A DNA stretch of 64,000 bases. It comes from Manihot esculenta (Eukaryota; Streptophyta; Magnoliopsida; Malpighiales; Euphorbiaceae). Position numbers and translations under genes: made by a program. The notes beneath the pieces are model-generated. The model did no database searches. It was not told where the DNA came from and saw only the letters and a list, made by a program, of their open reading frames with translations. Each line of letters opens with the position of its first letter. Within the stretch, counting starts at the first letter, position 1. Of this stretch, positions 12,815 through 22,532 are shown in pieces. The stretch is from the NCBI RefSeq assembly GCF_001659605.2, contig NC_035176.2, positions 32,978,716 through 33,042,715 of the forward strand, read 5' to 3'.

Positions 12815-15261
12815 TGTAACGACCCGGAAACCGGTACCTCCTCTGTAACGGCCCGAACCATCACTGGCACTAGGATCCAGATCGGCTTAAGGCCGCCGGG
12901 ACCCATAGCAAGCCAACTATACTCTCTGTGTACCTGATAAATCCCATACATGATACAAAGATACTCACCAATCCTGTAAAACGCTGTAGGCTTAACTACT
13001 GCGACTCAGATATGTCAATCTGAAATGGCCCTCAGGGCCTGTACCAGGGACTACTATCTGCTGTGGTCCAGGGATTAACACAATCTGTAACACATCCCAC
13101 TGGTATCTCATCGAAGCCATACATTAAGCCTAACTCACACATTTCTCATCAAGAAACGTAAAACAGGATTGTGTACAAGGGATGAATCATACATCACACT
13201 AAAGCAGTGACACTAGGGAAAGCATAAGTCTACCCAGTATATGACAGTACATGTCTATCTATTACAATACAACTAATCTTTCAATTACATCATGTCTACT
13301 ATCCTATTACACCATACATTCATGCATAACTGTCCTCTGTACTCTTGCTGACTTTGACTTCTCATAGCTATCTCAGAACCTGCAAAACTGGGGTCAAGGG
13401 AGTGGGATGAGCTCTAGAGCCCAATGAGGAGGAATAAGAAAAACAGTTCATTAATTACATGTTCTCATGAAATGCGTCATATCACAAACATATCATCTCA
13501 AGGATGAACTTGTCACCATAGCCCTCTACATACATAATCGTATGTCCAACTGTGCCAGGGGCGATTAGGCCTCACCTGGACTACTCTGACGTAACTCATA
13601 TCATAACATGTCCAACTGTGCCAGGGGCGATTAGGCCTCACCTGGACTGCTCTGAGCTCTAATCTGACAGCCCAGCTGTCTCACTCATAGTACCAGGAGC
13701 GACCTGGACTATCCAGGGGCGACCTGGTATGGCTATCTCATGCCATAACTCTGTCTCTGTGCTCTATCAAGGGCTAAGGATCATCCAACATTCATCCACA
13801 CAAATATCATCTTATGCAATGCAGCATATTCGTGGATTCTAATGCAATACAACCTAATACATAACATGGCATTTTATGATGCATGGATCATGCTAGATTC
13901 ATGTTATTTCTGAATGTAAAATAGTACAGTTAGTTCCACTCACCTGTAGCCTCTACTTGGCTAACTCTGGGCTACCTCAAACTCTGAGACAGCTACAACT
14001 GCTAAACTCTGCGGTTCCTCGGGTCCAATCCTACAATGGAGGACGTACATGAGGCACCAAACATACTCATAAATAACTCTTAAACAATGCCCCAAAACCC
14101 CTCTAGAACACGTTAAAACATGCATGCAAAACAAGCAAAGGAAGGCTGGACAGAACACTTTCGGCGGCAGGTTCGGCGGCCGAATGTCCTCTCCAGAGCC
14201 GAAACTCAAGTACCTTCGGCGGCCGAATCTCCACTTTCGGCTGCCGAACCCTTTCGGGGGCAAGGTTCGGGGGCTAAAACTCACTCCAGAGACGAAAGTC
14301 TCTAACCTTCGGCGGCCGAATCCCCTAAACAGAGCCGAACCTCAAAAACACTCGGGGGCAAGCTGTGGCAGCCTAAGCCACCATGCAAGGGGTTCGGCGG
14401 CCGAATGCTCCTTCGGCTGCCGAACCTGAGTTCATCCAGAACTCAGCCCCGACGGCAACCTCCCTCCTTCATCCACTTCTTACTCGCAAAACATGCATAA
14501 CTCCTCCCTCAACTCACATATACTTCAGTATATGGTCAAAAGGGGTCTCAAACTACCTACCAACCCCAACACAAACAACAAACATACACATAAACATGCT
14601 TACACCATTAAAACATCAAAAACTAACCTTGAAAACCTATATAACACCTCTACCTTTAACCTTCTTAAACACTGCTCATAAACCATGAAAACAAGTTCAA
14701 AGCTTTCCTTACCTCTTGAAACCAGAAGCTGGGACAACCTAAACACTGAACAATGGCCACCACGACTTCACCTTCACCAAACCTCCAAAACTCTTCTTTT
14801 CTCTCAAAACCTTTCAAACCACTTAGACACAACCAACCCTCTGCATCAGCTGATAAAAGCTTGCAGATGAGTCATGGGAGACGTGGCCTAATCCTCTGTC
14901 TGTGATTTGGAAGCAACACCTGGCCATTCACCGACTGAGGCGTGCACAAGGGCTGGCTGACCAGCTCAGCTTCGGCTGCCGAAACGCATGCAAAACCATG
15001 CAACATTCGGGGGCCGAACGTGAGTTTCGGGGGCCGAACGTGAGTTTCGGGTGCCGAACAGTGGGCACTTTCGGCGGCCGAACCTGGCCTTTGTCCCCAA
15101 AGCCTTTCCTCTTCAAAACGCACTCCTTTTCCATTCTAAACCTTTAAAACACTTGAAAACATTTTAGACAAACTTTCTCTTACCCGTCCAGAGACCTCTG
15201 ACATCCTCGAATTCCACCGGATGGTAGGAATTCCGATGTCTGAATCTAGCCGGGTATTACA
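12815..15261 (-). repeat. 3' LTR of element F
   Basis: The copy reads TGTAACGACCCGG... to ...GCCGGGTATTACA on the plus strand. It contains a tandem block around 13550-13740 built on GCCAGGGGCGATTAGGCCTC (two close copies, then shortened ones), a motif cluster at 14159-14428 and the U3 motif cluster at about 14969-15082. It is nearly identical to 19226-21672. Confidence 0.93.
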
Positions 15262-17498
15262 TTCTTCCCCCCTTAAAGAACATTCGTCCTCGAAGGTTCA
15301 CACAACAAACACATATGCAAACAGGCAAATAAGGAAAGCCTACCACCTTCCTCTAAGAAGCGACACAGATACCACTGGAGTACATACTCCCGAGTTAGCC
15401 ATATTTTCTGACTCTGTGGATTCTTATCTGCTTCATCTGTGTCCATACTCTATAGGGCTTGCTACCTTTCTTTTTCTCTTTGGCTCTTCTTAGCTTTCTC
15501 ACTTCGCTAGATCTTTACCCTTAGTTTCCTTGTACTCACTCCGATCAGAGGAGCAATACTGAGTAGCTACTGGGCATGCTTCTCTGTTCTGAATGATTCT
15601 ACGCTTTTGCTGCGCACTCTAATCCTTGCCCGCCTTTTTTCTTCTTTACTATACTGGCTTTTATGTTTTTTTTTTGACTCTCTCTAACTCTTAAATCTAT
15701 CGTGGAGGATCAGCAGCTCCTACTCGCTGTCTCCACAGACTATTAATCCTGTGTGGGAACACCTGTCCTAGGTAGTGATTTTGTGTAACTGCTCACAGTC
15801 GTTACAAAATCTCAAGGTTTCATCCTTCGTTTCTCACACTGACACTGGAACATTCCAGGGTGAGGTACTAGGTCGGATAACCTTTCTCTACCAAGCTTCT
15901 CTATACTATGCTGACTATGCTCTCTTTGCAAGTGCCATGCTGTAGGGTAGAAGGAAAGAAGGAAAGAAATGGTTCCGCGTCCAGACACCACTTCTATTCC
16001 ACACTCTGACTCCCTGACAGATGGAAAACCTGATAGCTCGTCTGGGACAACCATCTCGACCTCACTAGCAATGGGCGTTGAGGCTGATTCCCTGATCTGA
16101 CTCCTACCCTCGCTCACAAGAGCTAGAACCCTCTGATACCCTTCCCTGTGTACCGTTGAGTCTACTGGGCTGACATCAAACCTCTAGGCACCTATACTCT
16201 GTCCCTTCCAAGGACTATCTCGGATCCATCTTAGCCTATGAACTTTCTTACCTTGTCTCTACAGACACAGACACAGGCAGTACACTGAGTAAGTAGCCAA
16301 TCCGCCTTAGAATGACATCAACTAGTCAACTCTAGAACCATAAGGTCAGCTGGATAGTCTCTATTCACTCCAACCGCTAAACTGCTCTGACGGACTGACT
16401 CTACCTCAGATGGATCATACTCGGGTCCACTAACCCAGAGAAAACACTCTAAGCCTAGAAGGCATCCAACCCACTCGATTAACAGCTCACTAAGTCACAA
16501 GGAAGTAGAAACACGCGGGTTCAAAACAAACAACATACACATCCGAACATCCACAAGTGAACATACCTGACGTCACTGTGCTCGATGTGATAGCTTCCTA
16601 CTGAGTCAGAGTGAAGATCCGAACTATAGGTAACGAACCTTCTCTCGGGAACATACTAATGAAAAGGCTAACCCTTTCCTCTGCCTCAATTTACCACCGA
16701 ATCCCAGAGTAAATTGAAAGCTCCTCCTGAACTTACCCTTAGTTTTACTCTTTTCTTTCTCTGTTTTGTTACTCTGATCTATAACACTTACTTTTCTCTT
16801 ACTCTTATTCTTATCTTACTCTGTTCTGTGACTTATTTCGTATCTTTGAGGGCTACACTCGGAGATGAGAGATCACTCTCCCTATACCTGGATAAATAGC
16901 ATCTCATAGCAACACTCTCGAATATCTTTCCTGATTCACTATCTAGCTATTCTTAGTTCTCACTCTCTTTGTTTAGCGGGTGGTAAACCTGATGACTTGT
17001 CTGGGTCCTATCTACAACTTTTCTCTGGCTGTGGGCACTAAAACTGTTCCCCTTCTAATCTGACTAACTACGACGTTCTCTGACACAAGCAAGAAACCTT
17101 TGATAACCTCTCCTAAACAGCGTAAGAGCCTCTAGGGCTGTTAGCAAACTTCTAGGCATCTCTACTTTGTCCCCTCACACATTACCTGTGATCCATCCTA
17201 GTCTCAAAGCCTGACTACTCTGCCTCTGCGATCTAAGGCAGTACGATGAGTAGCTAGCCCTTCCACCCCTAGAATGATATTAACCAGTCACTCTAGAACC
17301 ACAAGGTCAGCTGGAAGGCACCTACTAAAAACTCGCACTCAACTCTATTGGCAGACTAACTCTGCCACTGACGGATCACACTTGAGTCTATTGACCCAAA
17401 GAGGACATTTTAATCCCAGAAGTTATCAAACCCATACTCACGACGGCTCTCACGGCCCTAAGGAAAGCGAAACATCAGAGTCGCTAGTACCAAACACA
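15262..17498 (-). other. Non-coding tail of element F with an internal duplication
   Basis: There is no long reading frame on either strand. Two related segments occur, about 16150-16640 and 17140-17590. Shared phrases include TAGAACCA(T/C)AAGGTCAGCTGGA, (A/C)TCTAGGCA(C/T)C and AAAGTGAAGATCCG-like ends. The second overlaps the 3' end of gag. Reversed parts of the same tail are recognisable in element G (about 47370-47700, for example CATCAAACCTCTAGGCA and GTCCTCTTTGGGT). So the sequence replacing pol is shared by the family rather than random decay. Its function, if any, is unknown (packaging signal, regulatory RNA or a relic). Confidence 0.75.
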
Positions 17499-18872
17499 TC
17501 AACACATATGGAAGTGAAAAGTACCTGTCACCGCCATGTCCGATGTGTCAGTCTCTTGCTGCGTCAAAGTGAAGATCCGTGCTGGCACTGATGGACCTTC
17601 ACCTGGGGAACTTGTGGAAGAAGGAGTGATCTCGCTCCTTCTGCCTCTGCCCTGCGCCATGGCTAGAGCTTCTGGCTGCGCCACTCTGTCTGAGACTGTC
17701 TGCTGGGACTGTGTTAGCAAAGTGGCGGTGGAACACTCACGTGCTATGTGCCCCTCTTGTCCGCACCTGAAACATGTTGTTGTCCTTACGAGACAGACTC
17801 CCTTGTGCAGCCTACCGCACCTCGGACATTTTGAGGTATTCAAACCAAAACTCGAACCCTCACCTATCTGCTTCCAGAACTTATGCTTCTTTGATCTCCT
17901 GAGGCCTCTACCTCCTTTCTTACTCTTTGTAGCAGCCTCATGCAGAGAGGAGAGATCAACATCACTTGTCCCTGCAAGTGTGGTACTAGCTTCCCTCTTC
18001 TGTACCATATCTACTATATCATGGAAACTCTCCCTGGACCTATCTAAAACCCCTCCTACAAACTCATGAGCAAACTGCTCCCAGGATAAGCTTTCTACCC
18101 TCGCATCCACATATTGGTTGAACCATTCCCTTGCTTGTTCACAATGCAATGTGACCCCTGCCATTTGAATGGCTCTAGTCTCACTGACTCCCAACTCATC
18201 AGTTATCATCTTAACCATTCTAAGATACTCAACAGGGTCATCATCAGTCTCAAATTGGGGAACGTCTAACCTCATATAGTCTGTCATCTGTACTGTACTT
18301 CCTCCAGGTGAACTAGGCTTGGGTGTTTGGATAACTGGGGCTACTAGTTTTACTGATGTTGGAGGAGGTGCAACATGCTCTGGGTTAAGGTTTACTGACC
18401 CTGGGTACCAAAAGAAGGGTGGAAACATGGTATACTGTGGATATGATGGTGGATATGGCGGATAAAAGGGAAGATAGGGCATAAAGGTGGGATATGGGTG
18501 ATACCTAGGAAACTCTGCTGTATCTTTCATCGGGTACTCTGCCCCCCACTGGTAGGGTGGATACTGAGGTGGAACAAACCTCGAGGCCTGCGTGCCTCCT
18601 TGGGACTCACCCATATCTCCTCCTAATCCGCTCATGCCAAAGCCGCCCTCTCTACTCTGTTCATCCTTCTCTCTTTCTCTCATAAGCCCTGACATACCAC
18701 TCTGGACAACTCCCCTTCTACTCTCCTCAACAGACCTTCTAGGGTCCCTTGATGTACCTTCTCTACTTAAACTGTCGGATGTTGCCCTTTGCAGAATAGG
18801 GAGATGGACATCCATGTCCTCATTCTCCGGCGGAGCTCCAATCAATCTCGCAGATCGATGAGTTCCTCTCAT
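17499..18872 (-). CDS. gag: Gag polyprotein of element F (retrotransposon gag domain and zinc knuckle)
   Basis: The frame runs open upstream to 18986. I choose the ATG at 18872 (MRGTHRSARLIG) because it lies 7 nt after a splice acceptor (GCTTTTCAG|AGGCAGGATG) and matches the same arrangement in element G. That gives 457 codons. A Pro/Tyr-rich stretch (PPQYPPYQW...) precedes the retrotransposon gag domain (FETDDDPVEYLRMVKMI, VTLHCEQAREWFNQY). A basic segment (KSKKGGRGLRRSKKHKF) follows, then CPRCGRLHKGVC and the CCHC knuckle CFRCGQEGHIAREC, which binds RNA in the virus-like particle. The C terminus reads ARIFTLTQQETDTSDMAVTG, the usual gag-protease linker of Tekay/Del-type chromoviruses, and stops about six residues later. 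So protease and everything after it has been lost while gag stays open. Confidence 0.85.
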   Translation of the reverse strand: MRGTHRSARLIGAPPENEDMDVHLPILQRATSDSLSREGTSRDPRRSVEESRRGVVQSGMSGLMREREKDEQSREGGFGMSGLGGDMGESQGGTQASRFVPPQYPPYQWGAEYPMKDTAEFPRYHPYPTFMPYLPFYPPYPPSYPQYTMFPPFFWYPGSVNLNPEHVAPPPTSVKLVAPVIQTPKPSSPGGSTVQMTDYMRLDVPQFETDDDPVEYLRMVKMITDELGVSETRAIQMAGVTLHCEQAREWFNQYVDARVESLSWEQFAHEFVGGVLDRSRESFHDIVDMVQKREASTTLAGTSDVDLSSLHEAATKSKKGGRGLRRSKKHKFWKQIGEGSSFGLNTSKCPRCGRLHKGVCLVRTTTCFRCGQEGHIARECSTATLLTQSQQTVSDRVAQPEALAMAQGRGRRSEITPSSTSSPGEGPSVPARIFTLTQQETDTSDMAVTGTFHFHMC

Positions 18873-18879
18873 CCTGCCT

Positions 18880-21123
18880 CTGAAAAGCACAACAGCACAC
18901 AAAAATATCATCAACTGATCCATGTGAGAACACAAGAATCCTCCATACATATCACACATATCCATAATGCACATGCAACTCATCATGGTATTTCACATCA
19001 GCATGCAAGACAGGACTCCACATCCTATCCTAGTGGACATGAGTTTACCTCTTGTGCTTTCCCTCCTATACAAGACAACACCTCTTTCCGATGTGGGAAC
19101 ACACCGTACTCGAAAAATCTAAAAATCTGACATCTTAACCTCTTTCCGATGTGAGATATCTCTGATCCCTGAGTATACTGACTCAGCACATCGTACTCTC
19201 GAGGCCCTATGCTCTGATACCAATCTGTAACGACCCGGAAACCGGTACCTCCTCTGTAACGGCCCGAACCATCACTGGCACTAGGATCCAGATCGGCTTA
19301 AGGCCGCCGGGACCCGTAGCAAGCCAACTATACTCTCTGTGTACCTGATAAATCCCATACATGATACAAAGATACTCACCAATCCTGTAAAACGCTGTAG
19401 GCTTAACTACTGCGACTCAGATATGTCAATCTGAAATGGCCCTCAGGGCCTGTACCAGGGACTACTATCTGCTGTGGTCCAGGGATTAACACAATCTGTA
19501 ACACATCCCACTGGTATCTCATCGAAGCCATACATTAAGCCTAACTCACACATTTCTCATCAAGAAACGTAAAACAGGATTGTGTACAAGGGATGAATCA
19601 TACATCACACTAAAGCAGTGACACTAGGGAAAGCATAAGTCTACCCAGTATATGACAGTACATGTCTATCTATTACAATACAACTAATCTTTCAATTACA
19701 TCATGTCTACTATCCTATTACACCATACATTCATGCATAACTATCCTCTGTACTCTTGCTGACTTTGACTTCTCATAGCTATCTCAGAACCTGCAAAACT
19801 GGGGTCAAGGGAGTGGGATGAGCTCTAGAGCCCAGTGAGGAGGAACAAGAAAAACAGTTCATTAATTACATGTTCTCATGAAATGCGTCATATCACAAAC
19901 ATATCATCTCAAGGATGAACTTGTCACCATAGCCCTCTACATACATAATCGTATGTCCAACTGTGCCAGGGGCGATTAGGCCTCACCTGGACTACTCTGA
20001 CGTAACTCATATCATAACATGTCCAACTGTGCCAGGGGCGATTAGGCCTCACCTGGACTGCTCTGAGCTCTAATCTGACAGCCCAGCTGTCTCACTCATA
20101 GTACCAGGAGCGACCTGGACTATCCAGGGGCGACCTGGTATGGCTATCTCATGCCATAACTCTGTCTCTGTGCTCTATCAAGGGCTAAGGATCATCCAAC
20201 ATTCATCCACACAAATATCATCTTATGCAATGCAACATATTCGTGGATTCTAATGCAATACAATCTAATACATAACATGGCATTTTATGATGCATGGATC
20301 ATGCTAGATTCATGTTATTTCTGAATGTAAAATAGTACAGTTAGTTCCACTCACCTGTAGCCTCTACTTGGCTAACTCTGGGCTACCTCAAACTCTGAGA
20401 CAGCTACGACTGCTAAACTCTGCGGTTCCTCGGGTCCAATCCTACAATGGAGGACGTACATGAGGCACCAAACATACTCATAAATAACTCTTAAACAATG
20501 CCCCAAAACCCCTCTAGAACACGTTAAAACATGCATGCAAAACAAGCAAAGGAAGGCTGGACAGAACACTTTCGGCGGCAGGTTCGGCGGCCGAATGTCC
20601 TCTCCAGAGCCGAAACTCAAGTACCTTCGGCGGCCGAATCTCCACTTTCGGCTGCCGAACCCTTTCGGGGGCAAGGTTCGGGGGCTAAAACTCACTCCAG
20701 AGACGAAAGTCTCTAACCTTCGGCGGCCGAATCCCCTAAACAGAGCCGAACCTCAAAAACACTCGGGGGCAAGCTGTGGCAGCCTAAGCCACCATGCAAG
20801 GGGTTCGGCGGCCGAATGCTCCTTCGGCTGCCGAACCTGAGTTCATCCAGAACTCAGCCCCGACGGCAACCTCCCTCCTTCATCCACTTCTTACTCGCAA
20901 AACATGCATAACTCCTCCCTCAACTCACATATACTTCAGTATATGGTCAAAAGGGGTCTCAAACTACCTACCAACCCCAACACAAACAACAAACATACAC
21001 ATAAACATGCTTACACCATTAAAACATCAAAAACTAACCTTGAAAACCTATATAACACCTCTACCTTTAACCTTCTTAAACACTGCTCATAAACCATGAA
21101 AACAAGTTCAAAGCTTTCCTTAC
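18880..21123 (-). other. Predicted leader intron of element F transcript
   Basis: The donor TCAAGAG|GTAAGGAAAG lies in the 5' LTR (plus-strand coordinates ending at 21123), downstream of the U3 motif cluster. The acceptor TTGTGCTTTTCAG lies 7 nt before the gag ATG. Element G has the same arrangement. Splicing would remove the second motif cluster, the rest of the leader and the primer site, giving a subgenomic gag mRNA. This is inferred from signals only. Confidence 0.45.
19207..19225 (-). other. Primer-binding site of element F
   Basis: The minus strand reads TTGGTATCAGAGCATAGGG immediately after the 5' LTR end. TGGTATCAGAGC is complementary to the 3' end of plant initiator methionine tRNA, the commonest primer of plant LTR elements. 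Confidence 0.85.
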
Positions 21124-21672
21124 CTCTTGAAACCAGAAGCTGGGACAACCTAAACACTGAACAATGGCCACCACGACTTCACCTTCACCAAACCTCCAAA
21201 ACTCTACTTTTCTCTCAAAACCTTTCAAACCACTTAGACACAACCAACCCTTTGCATCAGCTGATAAAAGCTTGCAGATGAGTCATGGGAGACGTGGCCT
21301 AATCCTCTGTCTGTGATTTGGAAGCAACACCTGGCCATTCACCGACTGAGGCGTGCACAAGGGCTGGCTGACCAGCTCAGCTTCGGCTGCCGAAACGCAT
21401 GCAAAACCATGCAACATTCGGGGGCCGAACGTGAGTTTCGGGTGCCGAACAGTGGGCACTTTCGGCGGCCGAACTTAACCTTCGGCGGCCGAACCTGGCC
21501 TTTGTCCCCAAAGCCTTTCCTCTTCAAAACGCACTCCTTTTCCATTCTAAACCTTTAAAACACTTGAAAACATTTTAGACAAACTTTCTCTTACCCGTCC
21601 AGAGACCTCTGACATCCTCGAATTCCACCGGATGGTAGGAATTCCGATGTCTGAATCTAGCCGGGTATTACA
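19226..21672 (-). repeat. 5' LTR of element F
   Basis: This is the upstream LTR (element sense), with the same structure and length as 12815-15261. Motif clusters lie at 20570-20840 (leader) and about 21380-21493 (U3). Its U3 array differs from the other LTR by one extra and one missing unit of about 20 bp each, so the two LTRs keep equal length. Confidence 0.93.
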
Positions 21673-22001
21673 GCCTTTCAGCCCCCGAACCTTGCCCCCG
21701 AAAGGGTTCGGCTGCCGAAAGTAAAAGTTCGGCCACCGAAGGTGCTTGAGTTTCATCTCTGGAAGGGACTTTCGGCCGCCGAACCTGCCGCCGAAAGTGC
21801 CCTGTCCAGCCTTCTTTTGCATGCTTTATGTGGTTGTTTTAGGACCTTTTAAGGGGGTTTTGGGCAGTTTGATAGAGTTGTTCTTGAGCTAGTTTGGTCC
21901 CTCATTTGAGTCCACCTGTGTAGGAACGGACTAGAGGAACCGCAGAGAGCAGCAGTGAGTACTGCTTCAGAGTCAGCCAGAGGTGAGTGGAACTAAACTT
22001 A

Positions 22002-22155
22002 ACACAGGGACTCAATAGGCCTACGATGGCTAGCTAGACCCAGTCCTCAATAGTGGCCAACTAATCACTCCCCCCTAAAGAGCCTTAGGAACAAGTTGAG
22101 CTGTGGCAAGAGGAGACATCAATATGTATGAGGCATCAATATGCCTGAGGTGACA
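22002..22155 (-). repeat. Left LTR of element C, second part
   Basis: This stretch resumes homology with 30863-31016 (CACAGGGACTCAATAGGCCTACG, CACTCCCCCCTAA, GAGCCTTAGGAA, GGAGACATCAATATG) after the insertion of E, and ends GGTGACA. A pyrimidine tract CCCTCCCCTTAA follows directly; this is the polypurine tract on the element strand. Confidence 0.8.
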
Positions 22156-22532
22156 CCCTCCCCTTAATAATTACATGAAAATGAATTATAAAAACCTGAC
22201 GCGACTCTTTTGATACTACTATTTTACATTAATTTCTACCTATATCATTTTCAAGAAATTTCATGTTGAAAAAATTACATTTTAGCCCCTCAAAATCCTA
22301 GACCCCTAACACTATCCCCCACTTAAATGGTCGACATCCTCATCAACTGAACCTGTAGGAACTCTTCAATCTTTTGCAAATGTTATTGGAGGTTCGACTC
22401 TTTCTCCCAACTAGTTTCTTCGATGCTTAGGCCTTTCCATTTGACAATGTATTCTTTATAAGGAGGACGCTTGGTAATCTTCACAACTCATTCCGCTAAG
22501 ATTTCTTCAACGACTTGATGCACTGGTACTGC

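Larger units (their letters stand above)
12815..21672 (-). mobile_element. Element F: complete pol-less LTR retrotransposon with intact gag
   Basis: Two LTRs of exactly 2447 bp (12815-15261 and 19226-21672) are flanked by the 5-bp target duplication GCCTT (12810-12814 and 21673-21677). On the minus strand, the primer site TTGGTATCAGAGCATAGGG (tRNA-iMet type) follows the 5' LTR at about 19207-19225, and a polypurine tract (reverse of TTCTTCCCCCCTTAA, from 15262) precedes the 3' LTR. The interior is about 4 kb: gag, then a non-coding tail of about 2.2 kb. There is no protease, RT or integrase, so mobility needs proteins from another element. I noted about nine single-base LTR differences plus two 20-bp array differences, so the insertion is recent. 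Confidence 0.93.
11875..22001 (+). mobile_element. Element E: truncated LTR of the GGCCGCC-motif family, split by element F
   Basis: The LTR starts TGTAATACCCGGC at 11875, plus strand. It shows the family order: motif pair at 12054-12086, TATAAAA at 12142-12148, a donor-like AGAGGTAAGT at about 12380, then a second motif cluster at 12666-12800. Element F interrupts it at 12814/21673. It resumes with more motifs (21680-21800) and ends around 22001, at a position equal to about half of a 2.48-kb family LTR. The remaining 3' half and the second copy of the GTGGA target duplication are missing, so a deletion fused E to C. Confidence 0.8.

Noticed and set aside
14159..14428. CRISPR-like array of short repeats
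   Set aside because: The repeats are 10-13 bp half-palindromes with irregular spacing inside a plant LTR. Repeat length, spacing and genome context all exclude CRISPR.
14120..14429. ORFs rich in RRPN, SAAE and GGRF words on both strands (also at 20531-20840, 27616-28064, 43765-43996, 44433-44737, 48353-48584, 49021-49325)
   Set aside because: They come from reading the TTCGGCCGCCGAA clusters of the LTRs in all frames and both directions. No family similarity, no conserved start and different frames in each copy.
17536..18069. 177-codon plus-strand ORF
   Set aside because: It is the antisense of the gag frame of element F, which has the zinc knuckle and gag domain on the minus strand.
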